Origin: Candidatus Jidaibacter sp. | GTDB lineage: Bacteria > Pseudomonadota > Alphaproteobacteria > Rickettsiales > Midichloriaceae | Reading direction: 5' to 3' | DNA: 44,442 nucleotides | Assembly (NCBI GenBank): GCA_021299995.1 | Contig: JAJTIA010000032.1 | Span: 1 to 44,442, forward strand | In this document: positions 36,841-44,442 of the stretch, piece by piece | Layout of the letters: the number at the start of each line of letters is the position of its first letter | Position numbering within the stretch: position 1 is the first letter of the stretch | Program-made: the position numbers and the translations under genes | The notes under the pieces: model-generated | Told to the model about the DNA's origin: nothing | The model's database searches: none | Seen by the model: only the letters and a program-made list of their open reading frames with translations

Positions 36841-38679
36841 ATGTGTGGGATATTTGGCGCAGTCAACAATGGATCTATTCCTTCCAAACTTTATTATAAT
36901 CTAATAAAAGCTCTGTTTAAATATTCAGAATCACGAGGGAAAGAAGCATCTGGAATATGCCTTAGAACATCAGATCAAATACGTTATATACGATCTAATC
37001 TTCCAGCCCAGTATATGATCAAAGACAAGCAATTTGCGAAAATCGGCGCAGAAATACAGCAAAACAAAAACATAGCTGTAATAGGTCATACAAGGCTTGT
37101 AACCAATGGCAATGCTCAGTTCGACCTTAATAATCAGCCTATAGTGCATAAAGGAATTGTTTTAGTGCATAACGGCATCATATGTAATCATCTAAATATA
37201 TGGAAAGAAATTAATGGCAAACCTTCTGCTGATCTTGACTCTGAAGTTATAGCTGGATTCGTTGCAGAAAAAATTAAAAATGGAGCAAAACCTGAAGATG
37301 CACTATCTCAATTCTTCGACAAATGTGAAGGTACAGCATCTGTTGCAATGCTTTTTGCAGAATATAATTACCTACTGATTGGGAGCAATAACTGCTCTTT
37401 ATATTTATGCAAAGGCACAGCTGGTGAAATTATTTTTGCATCAGAAAAAGTTATATTAGAAAAAGCCATTGTAAAATCAGGGATACAGGATGTCTTTAGC
37501 TTAGATAATATATTTAGACTAGAACCAAAAGAAATTATACTTGCTGAAATTTCTCAGGCTCAGAAAGCAGAAATCATTACGCCAGCTGTTGCAGTTCAGG
37601 AAGCATCAAATTTGAAACGCTGCTCAAAATGCATACTCCCAGAAACATTCCCTAATATTAAATTCAACAAACACGGGGTCTGCTCTATTTGTAACAGCTA
37701 TGAGCCTATAAATCTAAAAGGTTTAGATGCATTAAAAGCATTGTGCGACAAACATAGAAGATCAGATGGCAAACCTGATTGTATTGTAGCGTTTAGCGGT
37801 GGTAGAGATAGTAGTTATGCAGTACACTATATGAAAAATGTAATGGGTATGAACCCAATCACATATACATACGATTGGGGCATGGTTACAGACCTTGCGA
37901 GACGTAATATAGCGCGAATATGTGGTAAACTTGGGACAGAAAATATAATAGTCTCTGCTGATATCAAAAAGAAACGCAACTATATCAAGAAGAACCTTGA
38001 AGCATGGCTTGCAGATCCAGAATTGGGAATGGTGACGCTTCTCATGGCTGGTGATAAAGAGTATTTTTATCATGTAAAAAGATTGCAAAAAGAATTTGAT
38101 ATTGAACTTGTTGTATACGCATCAAGCCAGCTAGAACGCTCAAGTTTCAAGTCTGCATTCTGTGGAGTGAACGAGTCTAACAACTGGTTCTTCAATGTAT
38201 CCAAAATGCAAAAATTTAAAATGCTATATTATTTTGCAAAACAGTACCTTAAAAATCCTAGGTACATCAACAGCTCTATTTTTGACACATTGTTTGCATT
38301 TTATTGTGCATATATACAACCACATACTTTCTTTTCTATATTCGATTATATTCCATGGAATGAAGATGAGATAATGAGCACATTACGCAAAGAATATGAT
38401 TGGGAAGTTGAAGAACACAGCGATGTAACATGGCGGATAGGTGATGGCACTGCAGCACTCTATAATTATATATATCACTCAATGGCAGGATTTACAGAGA
38501 ATGACACGTTTAGAAGCAACCAAATAAGAAATGGTATGGTGGAAAGAGAAGAGGCTTTAGCGATGGCATTGAACGATAACAAACCTCGCTTTGAGGCAAT
38601 AAGAAGCTATGCTGCATTAATAGGAGTTGATTTTGATACAATAATTTCCGAGATTACAAAACATCAAAAGTACAAGTAG
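36841..38679 (+). CDS. Fusion of class II glutamine amidotransferase and WbpG-type N-acetyl sugar amidotransferase
   Basis: 612 residues in two domains. Residues 1-250 are an Ntn-type glutaminase: Met is followed by Cys2 (CGIFGAV), the nucleophile, and then GHTRLVTNGNAQFD and VLVHNGIICNH as in GlmS/PurF. Residues 258-612 are the N-acetyl sugar amidotransferase: a zinc ribbon RCSKC...GVCSICNSY (Cys261, 264, 281, 284) and a PP-loop AFSGGRDSSYAV (SGGRDS at 319-324). In Pseudomonas WbpG uses ammonia from HisH/HisF-type partners to turn an acetamido group of a uronic acid sugar into acetamidino. Here the ammonia source is fused on. AGGGG precedes the ATG. It is co-oriented with 38687-40534 (7-bp gap). 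The reaction is inference from the family; the domain calls are firm. Confidence 0.85.
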   Translation: MCGIFGAVNNGSIPSKLYYNLIKALFKYSESRGKEASGICLRTSDQIRYIRSNLPAQYMIKDKQFAKIGAEIQQNKNIAVIGHTRLVTNGNAQFDLNNQPIVHKGIVLVHNGIICNHLNIWKEINGKPSADLDSEVIAGFVAEKIKNGAKPEDALSQFFDKCEGTASVAMLFAEYNYLLIGSNNCSLYLCKGTAGEIIFASEKVILEKAIVKSGIQDVFSLDNIFRLEPKEIILAEISQAQKAEIITPAVAVQEASNLKRCSKCILPETFPNIKFNKHGVCSICNSYEPINLKGLDALKALCDKHRRSDGKPDCIVAFSGGRDSSYAVHYMKNVMGMNPITYTYDWGMVTDLARRNIARICGKLGTENIIVSADIKKKRNYIKKNLEAWLADPELGMVTLLMAGDKEYFYHVKRLQKEFDIELVVYASSQLERSSFKSAFCGVNESNNWFFNVSKMQKFKMLYYFAKQYLKNPRYINSSIFDTLFAFYCAYIQPHTFFSIFDYIPWNEDEIMSTLRKEYDWEVEEHSDVTWRIGDGTAALYNYIYHSMAGFTENDTFRSNQIRNGMVEREEALAMALNDNKPRFEAIRSYAALIGVDFDTIISEITKHQKYK

Positions 38680-38686
38680 GAGATAT

Positions 38687-40534
38687 ATGATAAGGTTATT
38701 AATACTATGTATTGCATTATTTAGCCCAATCTTGTCATTCGCAAAGCAAGAATCTATCGGATGGGTAGAAGCACCATTTATTAGACTTGAGCAATATAAT
38801 GAAAAAGGTATTACAGAGTTTAATTTCTCTCTTAACAAATTTAGGTACACTCAAACATCAAAGCAGCCGATTGTATTCGAACAAGATGAGATTCCAATAC
38901 TCTTCAAGCGAACAAAAGATGGTTATATTGCATTTACGCGTATCTTCCCCAGTGGCAAAAACAAGATCTTTCATATTGATTCAAAAGGCGTTCATCACAA
39001 AGCCAATATGCCAAGCTTCTTGGATGAGTTTATCTTTATGAACGCAGAAATTCTACACGATAGAGTTGTCGCGCTATATTATAATGTGATGACCACCAGG
39101 TATAATATTATAACATTTAATATTAATGGCCATAATATAACATGGGAGCCAGGTTTTATTAAAGAGATAGACTTTGGAGATAAGCATATAAGCAACCATT
39201 CAATTTCTATAAAAGCCTTAAAAGCAAAAGATCGGGCATATGGCTATGACATCGTGCAATTTGTATCTGGCAATAAAATAGTGAACTTTCATGACGTGCC
39301 ATATGTTTTTATTTCAGAAGATAAACTTTCTGACTCACTAGAGTTTTACACGATAAGAAAGCAAGCAGATACTAATATAGTGATATTGAAACAGGCTGAT
39401 TCTAATAACTTCGAAGCAATTCGGTCTGATACATTGAAAAAAGCTTCATACAAGGATGTGTTCAATACAGATTTAAAAACTGCTTCTCAAGTATCAAAAT
39501 ATTTAGAGGACACGATTTCTAATTTTGGTGCTTCTGGAACTGTGAATTTAGGCATGAATAACTTCGAAGGATTACATAGTTGGAGTCAGATTTACTACTT
39601 AAATGGGCTCATTAACCTTGAACAACTCATAAAAAAATCTGATGCACCATTAGCATCTAAAATAAAAGATCGATTAGATATTGAGATGCATTTTGTAAAT
39701 CGTCTTATGATGCTAAGAGAATATAATCTTTATACAAAACGTTACTCATTAGATCGCAAAAAAATACGTAGCGCAATACACCTTGCAAGGACTGTAAGAG
39801 TGATGCGTAGATACTTAGAATTAAGTGATAACCCTATAACACTATCATCATATCAAAGTCTTGTTAACGAATTGGTAGATCTCAATAAGTCTAACTATAT
39901 GGATGAAGTAGTGTTGAACGCAGTCAATCAAGACGGAGTAAAAAATGGGACTTGCTTCTTAAGGATACGCAAAGGCGTGCCTTTTCCACACGATGGGATC
40001 AATTGCCCTCATAACTATCAAACACAATATGCAGGTGAACTATCTTACCATTTACAAAGTGGCAATTTTGAACAAAATAAAGCAATTGTAAAAAGTGTGT
40101 ATTCTATTTTACTTGATAATGAATCACAATACGGATCAATGCCAAAAGACTATAAATGGCAATATACTTGGGGTAAGGCAAAAACTGGTAGAACTGATGC
40201 AGACAATATCTCAAACAACACCCCAAGCTATCCAAAAAATCAATATATAGCAGATATCTCATACAGAACTATAGATAGTATGGGGATCATGGCAATTGCT
40301 CGCCACTTAAATTTTGATAATAAAAACAGCTTATTCGAGTATCTTTTAAAAGGAGTTAAAGAGGTAGCACTGTGGCCATTTGTTGCAGAAGAGTTAGAAC
40401 TATACGATAAAAACACAACAGATGCTGCACTCTTAGAGAGCAAAGCGCTCGATGCCTTCCTCATGCCATCAGCAGGCTACGAACTTCAAAATATGTCGAT
40501 CGCACTACGCAAAAAACTGATGGAGATTAAATAG
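38687..40534 (+). CDS. Secreted protein of unknown function in the glycan locus
   Basis: 615 residues with a clear signal peptide (RLLILCIALFSPILSFA, cleavage near residue 20). The N-terminal ~260 residues look beta-rich; the rest is helical with Trp, Tyr and His clusters (FEGLHSWSQIYYLNGLINL, CPHNYQTQYAGELSYHL, YKWQYTWGKAKTG). This helical part recalls the alpha-toroid folds of polysaccharide lyases and uronate epimerases, but I see no signature that proves it. It starts 7 bp after the amidotransferase fusion, so it belongs to that operon; a role in processing the exported glycan is inference. Confidence 0.7.
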   Translation: MIRLLILCIALFSPILSFAKQESIGWVEAPFIRLEQYNEKGITEFNFSLNKFRYTQTSKQPIVFEQDEIPILFKRTKDGYIAFTRIFPSGKNKIFHIDSKGVHHKANMPSFLDEFIFMNAEILHDRVVALYYNVMTTRYNIITFNINGHNITWEPGFIKEIDFGDKHISNHSISIKALKAKDRAYGYDIVQFVSGNKIVNFHDVPYVFISEDKLSDSLEFYTIRKQADTNIVILKQADSNNFEAIRSDTLKKASYKDVFNTDLKTASQVSKYLEDTISNFGASGTVNLGMNNFEGLHSWSQIYYLNGLINLEQLIKKSDAPLASKIKDRLDIEMHFVNRLMMLREYNLYTKRYSLDRKKIRSAIHLARTVRVMRRYLELSDNPITLSSYQSLVNELVDLNKSNYMDEVVLNAVNQDGVKNGTCFLRIRKGVPFPHDGINCPHNYQTQYAGELSYHLQSGNFEQNKAIVKSVYSILLDNESQYGSMPKDYKWQYTWGKAKTGRTDADNISNNTPSYPKNQYIADISYRTIDSMGIMAIARHLNFDNKNSLFEYLLKGVKEVALWPFVAEELELYDKNTTDAALLESKALDAFLMPSAGYELQNMSIALRKKLMEIK

Positions 40535-40548
40535 TATCGGCACTATTA

Positions 40549-41250
40549 TTAGAAATTACATCTAGACGCAAGATCTTGCATCTTGTAATCTATTGCAGCT
40601 ATCGTAGCACCATATGCCATAGCGCATCCAATTGTAAGAATTGGAGACTGTATAGGTTCAGATACAAGATATATCGCTGTTGACCAAAGTACGCCTGTAG
40701 AAATACAGCTATATGGAACTACAATATCATAGTTTAATACTCTATTGTGCGAAACGTAGCTTTTCAAATAAAGAGCTAAATCAACACCAGTGATAGAAAC
40801 TAAGCCAGAGACAAACGCGGTACAATATAAGATATTAGCATTTAATAATAGGGGTGCAAGAATCGACAAAGTCGCCGCTATATTAATTAGACCCCTACTG
40901 ATATATGAGAATTCTGCACCCAAATACAACATAAAATAGGCCCTGTGACGCATATGTAATTCACCACTTTCATCAAACAAATCTGATACTTTTAACTCAG
41001 ATTTACCTCTTAGACTTGTTAATAAAACATCCTTTGACCCTTTAGCCTTAACCTTCAAATGGACATTATCACCTTGACTCATCTCGCAAATTTTATATCC
41101 ATAACCTTTCATAGCAGAAATGTGACATAGAAATACATCGTTTGCATCACAAAGCCTACCGTCTTTATTCACGCGATATGCATATCGCTGGTTGTCAGTA
41201 GAATCATAAATTTTAATCTCAATCAAATCCCATGGCATACAAAAAAACAC
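40549..41250 (-). CDS. Unknown membrane protein
   Basis: 233 residues. The first ~110 are soluble and beta-like (DLIEIKIYDSTDNQRYAYRV, KVSDLFDESGELHMRHRAYF). Then come about four hydrophobic segments (LINIAATLSILAPLLL, LYCTAFVSGLVSITGV, PYSCISTGVLWSTAIYLV, LTIGCAMAYGATIAAI). No signal peptide. It converges on the secreted-protein gene with a 14-bp gap. No family recognised. Confidence 0.6.
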   Translation of the reverse strand: MFFCMPWDLIEIKIYDSTDNQRYAYRVNKDGRLCDANDVFLCHISAMKGYGYKICEMSQGDNVHLKVKAKGSKDVLLTSLRGKSELKVSDLFDESGELHMRHRAYFMLYLGAEFSYISRGLINIAATLSILAPLLLNANILYCTAFVSGLVSITGVDLALYLKSYVSHNRVLNYDIVVPYSCISTGVLWSTAIYLVSEPIQSPILTIGCAMAYGATIAAIDYKMQDLASRCNF

Positions 41251-41313
41251 AACTATTATGCGCTCATTATATATATAAACACTAGAGAATTCAATATTTT
41301 TATAAAAAACAAG

Positions 41314-41847
41314 TTATTTTCTGAAAGATTGACTACCAATACCACTTCTGATTTCTTGACCCCATTCGGCAGCAAGCTTATCTAGCTCAGACTCAAGCTG
41401 CTTTATCCTAATAGATGACTTAACGTTTTGTATCGCATTGGCAGCCTGTGGAAATACCCAATATACAAACCAGCCAAGCGCTGCAGATGAGAAGATTAAC
41501 ATCCATGTTCTTGGATCTATAATGAGAGAAATTGCCATGTTATTTTGATTAGAACTTTGAAGTATTTTAAACACAAATGGCACTATGCCTATGGCATTGT
41601 AATTAAGGACAATTTTAGAAATGTAATGATTTCTGTCTTGATCAACAATAATAGCGACCATACCAGGCAACAAACCAAATAACACAATAATAACAGAATA
41701 TATAGAGATAGCTGAGCAACCCATCGCTATTAGTGATATAACCAAAATATAAGTATTGCTTATTTTGTTATCAGAAGGTGGTGTGCGAACTGCACGGCCC
41801 GTAAACCTCACACCAACTCGTTCCCTCACTGTGGCCCCGTTCACCAT
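41314..41847 (-). CDS. Unknown small membrane protein
   Basis: 177 residues with an Arg-rich N-terminus (VRERVGVRFTGRAVRTPPS) followed by three hydrophobic segments (YILVISLIAMGCSAISIYSV, IIVLFGLLPGMVAIIV, WMLIFSSAALGWFVYWVF) and a C-terminal amphipathic helix likely to form a coiled coil (IRIKQLESELDKLAAEWGQE). The start lies 42 bp after the pyrG stop on the same strand, so cotranscription with secG-pyrG is possible. No family recognised. Confidence 0.6.
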   Translation of the reverse strand: MVNGATVRERVGVRFTGRAVRTPPSDNKISNTYILVISLIAMGCSAISIYSVIIVLFGLLPGMVAIIVDQDRNHYISKIVLNYNAIGIVPFVFKILQSSNQNNMAISLIIDPRTWMLIFSSAALGWFVYWVFPQAANAIQNVKSSIRIKQLESELDKLAAEWGQEIRSGIGSQSFRK

Positions 41848-41889
41848 ATATGAATACCTTTCACATCATTTTAACAGCAGAATACTTTT

Positions 41890-43518
41890 CTACTTTATAT
41901 ACATAATGGCTTGTTTTATAAAAGAAGTAAAGAGCGGATGCGGTGCAAAAGCCTTAGATTTTAGCTCTGGGTGAAACTGCACACCAACAAACCAAGGATG
42001 CTCCTTGATCTCAACAATTTCCGTAAGCTTAGCATTAGGAGACATTCCTGAGAAAACCAACCCAGCTTTTTCAAATTGCTCCCTCCAGTATATGTTAAAC
42101 TCATACCTATGCCTGTGGCGCTCTGATATTTTTTCTACACCATATATCTTATGGGCTAATGTGCCTTTCTCGATAGCGCACTCAAAAGCTCCTAGCCTCA
42201 TTGTGCCACCCAAGTCGCTTGAGGACTTGCGCTTTTGCTTGAACCCATCCTTCTCCCACTCAGTCATCATCGCAATAATCTTAGTGCATTTTTTAGAAAA
42301 TTCAGTAGAGTTTGCATCCCCAATTTTCAAAACATTGCGGGCAAATTCTATAGTTGCAAGCTGCATACCCAAGCAGATACCAAAAAATGGAACCTTCTTC
42401 TCTCTAGCATACTTGATCGCTAATATTTTACCAGTAACGTCTCTATCTCCAAACCCACCAGGAACTAAAATTCCTTGCACATCCTTTAATATGTCATCAA
42501 CATTATCCAATTTTATCTTAGCAGCATTAATCCATACTATTTTAACTTTATGTTGATGATGTATGCCTGCATGGGTTAAGGCCTCTATTAAGGATTTATA
42601 TGAATCCTTAAGCTTCATGTACTTTCCAACAACAGCAATACGAACTTCTTTTATAGGGTTCTCAAGCTTATGCAAAATATCAAACCATTTATCTAGCTTA
42701 AATGAGTTTTTGTTAAATCGTATATTAAAATGCTTAAGCGTTTGCTTTGCTAAGCCCCTCTCATGATAATCTAACATTGCGTTATAAATCGTAGGGTGGT
42801 CTAACCCCAAAATCACTTTTTCAGCAGGTATATTGCAGAATAACGCTATCTTGTCGCGGTCTGAGTCAGATAAAGTCTTTTCTGATCGGCAAAGTAAAAT
42901 ATCTGGCTGTATGCCGATTGATCGCAACTCCTTAACAGAGTGCTGAGATGGCTTTGTTTTTAGCTCTTTGCTTGTTTTGATGTAAGGCAGCAGAGTCAAA
43001 TGCAAGAACATCACTCTATCTTTACCAAGCTCGTAGCCCACCTGACGTATCGCTTCTAGAAATGGTTGCGCCTCTATATCACCCACAGTCCCTCCTATTT
43101 CACATAGGACAAAATCTGCACTCTCAGTGTGTGAAAATATAAATTTTTTGATAAGGTCCGTCACATGCGGAATTACTTGCACTGTACCGCCTAGGTATTC
43201 GCCTTTTCTCTCTCTTGTAAGCAAATCAAAATATATTTTACCAGCCGTGATTGAATCATATTTTGTAGCACTCACACCTGTAAACCGTTCATAGTGCCCG
43301 AGATCCAAGTCTGTTTCAGCACCATCGTCTGTTACAAATACCTCTCCATGCTGGTATGGGCTCATTGTGCCTGGGTCGATGTTAAGATAAGGATCTAGCT
43401 TTCTTAAACGGACTTTGTATCCAGCCGATTGAAGCAATGCACCTAAGGCTGCCGATGCAACACCCTTCCCTAAAGAAGAAACAACACCGCCAGTGATAAA
43501 AATAAATTTCTTACTCAT
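41890..43518 (-). CDS. pyrG: CTP synthase
   Basis: Makes CTP from UTP, ATP and glutamine. The N-terminal synthase domain shows FITGGVVSSLGKGVASAALG, LRKLDPYLNIDPGTMSPYQH, GEVFVTDDGAETDLDLGHYE and EIGGTVGDIE. The C-terminal class I glutaminase domain has PFFGICLGMQLA with the catalytic Cys and VQFHPE near the end. Length 542 is standard. It starts 11 bp after secG; the secG-pyrG order is common in alphaproteobacteria, often followed by kdsA, which here lies 15 kb away. Confidence 0.98.
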   Translation of the reverse strand: MSKKFIFITGGVVSSLGKGVASAALGALLQSAGYKVRLRKLDPYLNIDPGTMSPYQHGEVFVTDDGAETDLDLGHYERFTGVSATKYDSITAGKIYFDLLTRERKGEYLGGTVQVIPHVTDLIKKFIFSHTESADFVLCEIGGTVGDIEAQPFLEAIRQVGYELGKDRVMFLHLTLLPYIKTSKELKTKPSQHSVKELRSIGIQPDILLCRSEKTLSDSDRDKIALFCNIPAEKVILGLDHPTIYNAMLDYHERGLAKQTLKHFNIRFNKNSFKLDKWFDILHKLENPIKEVRIAVVGKYMKLKDSYKSLIEALTHAGIHHQHKVKIVWINAAKIKLDNVDDILKDVQGILVPGGFGDRDVTGKILAIKYAREKKVPFFGICLGMQLATIEFARNVLKIGDANSTEFSKKCTKIIAMMTEWEKDGFKQKRKSSSDLGGTMRLGAFECAIEKGTLAHKIYGVEKISERHRHRYEFNIYWREQFEKAGLVFSGMSPNAKLTEIVEIKEHPWFVGVQFHPELKSKAFAPHPLFTSFIKQAIMYIK

Positions 43519-43529
43519 GGCTAATGTGA

Positions 43530-43838
43530 CTATTCTGTCGCTTGAGGAGCTTCGATAGGCTTAGCCGCCTCTTCCGTTACGATAGAATCAACAATACTTA
43601 CATTACCCTTGTGCTCTGAATTAATCACTTTTGCAACAATGATGCAGTTCACTGTAAACGCAATCGCCAAACCAATCGTGATCTTTGTAAGAATAGTGGA
43701 TGTAGCCTTGCTTGAAAACACGTTATGCCCGCTGCTAGATAAGCCAGCTAAAGAATCCGAACTAGATCTTTGTATTAACACAACAGTAATTAATGCAAAA
43801 ACGATGAGTGCTTGTATAATAAGTAGAATAGTTGTCAT
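43530..43838 (-). CDS. secG: Preprotein translocase subunit SecG
   Basis: Small SecYEG component with two membrane helices. The first (ILLIIQALIVFALITVVLIQ) runs into the conserved cytoplasmic loop RSSSDSLAGLSSSGHNVFSSKAT; the second is ITIGLAIAFTVNCIIVA. The tail is acidic and Ala-rich. Length 102 and position directly upstream of pyrG fit SecG. Confidence 0.92.
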   Translation of the reverse strand: MTTILLIIQALIVFALITVVLIQRSSSDSLAGLSSSGHNVFSSKATSTILTKITIGLAIAFTVNCIIVAKVINSEHKGNVSIVDSIVTEEAAKPIEAPQATE

Positions 43839-43904
43839 TTGATGAAAATAATGATATTTTGGTATTTAGAATAACTCAATTGATCTATTTGTTCAACACA
43901 AGAA

Positions 43905-44213
43905 ATGGCACAGATCACTAAAATTAATTACAGGGCGCTTTCTGTTAACACAGTTTTGTTCCTTATGACATTTTATTTTATTTTTCATGCATTTAGCGGC
44001 GATAGAGGGGTTTTCGCATACATGAAATTAAGCGCAAAACTCAAAGAACAAACACTCACATTAACAGAGCTAACATCTCAACGTTATGCTCTCCAGCGCA
44101 AGGTAGACCTACTTCATCCAAAGAATCTAGATCTAGACTTACTAGACGAAATAGCAAGACGTGACCTTGGTCTCATATCTCAAACAGAAAAAGTGATGTA
44201 TTTGGGTGAGTAG
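43905..44213 (+). CDS. ftsB: FtsB/DivIC-family septum formation initiator
   Basis: 102 residues with one N-terminal membrane helix (VNTVLFLMTFYFIFHAFSG), then GDRGVFAYMKLSAKLKEQ and a coiled coil (LTLTELTSQRYALQRKVDLL), ending in DEIARRDLGLISQTEKV. This GxxGLxxYxxLxxxLxxL...ARxxLGL pattern is that of FtsB/DivIC, the divisome linker that pairs with FtsL and FtsQ. It is divergent from secG with a 66-bp gap. Confidence 0.85.
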   Translation: MAQITKINYRALSVNTVLFLMTFYFIFHAFSGDRGVFAYMKLSAKLKEQTLTLTELTSQRYALQRKVDLLHPKNLDLDLLDEIARRDLGLISQTEKVMYLGE

Positions 44214-44268
44214 ATTATACCTAAAGCAGTATAAAATGGCACCTCATTTTCACTCCCTACCATCTTTT

Positions 44269-44302
44269 TTGTAATGCCCACTAAGGTTGGAATCCAGAAT
44301 AT
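44269..44302. repeat. Degenerate half copy of the palindromic element
   Basis: TTGTAATGCCCACTAAGGTT then GGAATCCAGAAT resembles the left half of the 71-bp element at 30369 (TTGTCATTCCCGCGAATGCG, GGAATCTAGAA). No right half follows; instead the transposase 3' end begins nine bases later. The rest of 44214-44310 shows no gene. Confidence 0.35.
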
Positions 44303-44310
44303 ATAGTAAA

Positions 44311-44442
44311 TTAAGATGAGGATTGCGGTTTAAAGAAAGCTGTTAATGCATAGAATAATTGATTAAATTGTGTAATGTTTTCCTTAATCCACCGTTTCAT
44401 ATTGTCCCAGAATTTCTCTATCGGATTTAAATCAGGTGAATA
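44311..44442 (-). mobile_element. IS630-family transposase, C-terminal end (cut by window edge)
   Basis: The minus strand reads YSPDLNPIEKFWDNMKRWIK then ENITQFNQLFYALTAFFKPQ and stops at 44311. SPDLNPIEKFW is the hallmark around the third catalytic acid (Glu of the DDE triad) of IS630/Tc1-type transposases. Only 43 codons lie in the window; whether the rest is intact cannot be seen. Confidence 0.93.

Overview
This AT-rich window most likely comes from an obligately intracellular alphaproteobacterium of the Rickettsiales (or a similar host-associated lineage such as Holosporales). The case rests on the ankyrin and leucine-rich-repeat proteins, tandem families of lineage-specific membrane-anchored proteins, many freshly broken genes, a GltX of the non-canonical KMSKS type, the secG-pyrG pair, kdsA/smpB, and an IS630-type transposase. 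A CheW protein points to a relative that keeps some chemotaxis machinery, as reported for Midichloria/Jidaibacter-like lineages. No rRNA or CRISPR array is present; there are two tRNAs, tRNA-Thr(CGU) and tRNA-Ser(GGA).

Layout. 1-5.9 kb: 3' part of an ankyrin protein, gltX, a small membrane protein, an atypical kinase-like protein and a dead nitroreductase gene. 5.9-8.5 kb: dnaK (split by a one-base frameshift) divergent from cheW. 8.7-12.7 kb: a tight four-gene operon wbpA-wbpE-wbpB-wbpD that should make UDP-2,3-diacetamido-2,3-dideoxy-glucuronic acid. 12.8-15.2 kb: two tandem paralogues of an unknown membrane protein family, the first with an in-frame stop. 15.2-20.5 kb: copper P-type ATPase, tRNA-Thr, a small conserved-looking protein, tRNA-Ser, lipA and gabD. 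20.6-24.6 kb: a duplicated pair of putative effectors with matching promoters and near-identical 3' ends, then a leucine-rich-repeat protein. 24.6-27.8 kb: kdsA-smpB-orf divergent from folC. 27.6-30.6 kb: a 1,912-bp tandem duplication carrying the folC tail plus an effector gene, both effector copies broken, ending in a repeat cluster (serine-codon microsatellite, 23-bp tandem repeats, two 71-bp palindromic elements). 30.7-40.5 kb: a surface-glycan locus. 40.5-44.4 kb: two small membrane proteins, pyrG, secG, an ftsB-like gene and the end of an IS630 transposase.

How the genes fit together. The wbpA-E-B-D operon supplies an activated diacetamido uronic acid. The second locus holds a polyprenyl-phosphate-type GT2 transferase, a large GT-C-like membrane glycosyltransferase, two different flippases, a fusion of a class II glutamine amidotransferase to a WbpG-type N-acetyl sugar amidotransferase, and a secreted protein. 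Read together they suggest assembly and export of a surface glycan containing an acetamidino uronic acid, with ammonia for the amidine supplied in cis by the fused glutaminase domain. kdsA adds evidence that the cell makes Kdo and hence probably LPS.

The other theme is a set of rapidly evolving, presumably secreted proteins: variable N-terminal halves (ankyrin-like or unknown) joined to a similar C-terminal block of up to four membrane segments. At least four members of such families carry early stops or decay, through TAG, TGA and TAA alike. All functional statements are from reading the sequence; no database search was run.
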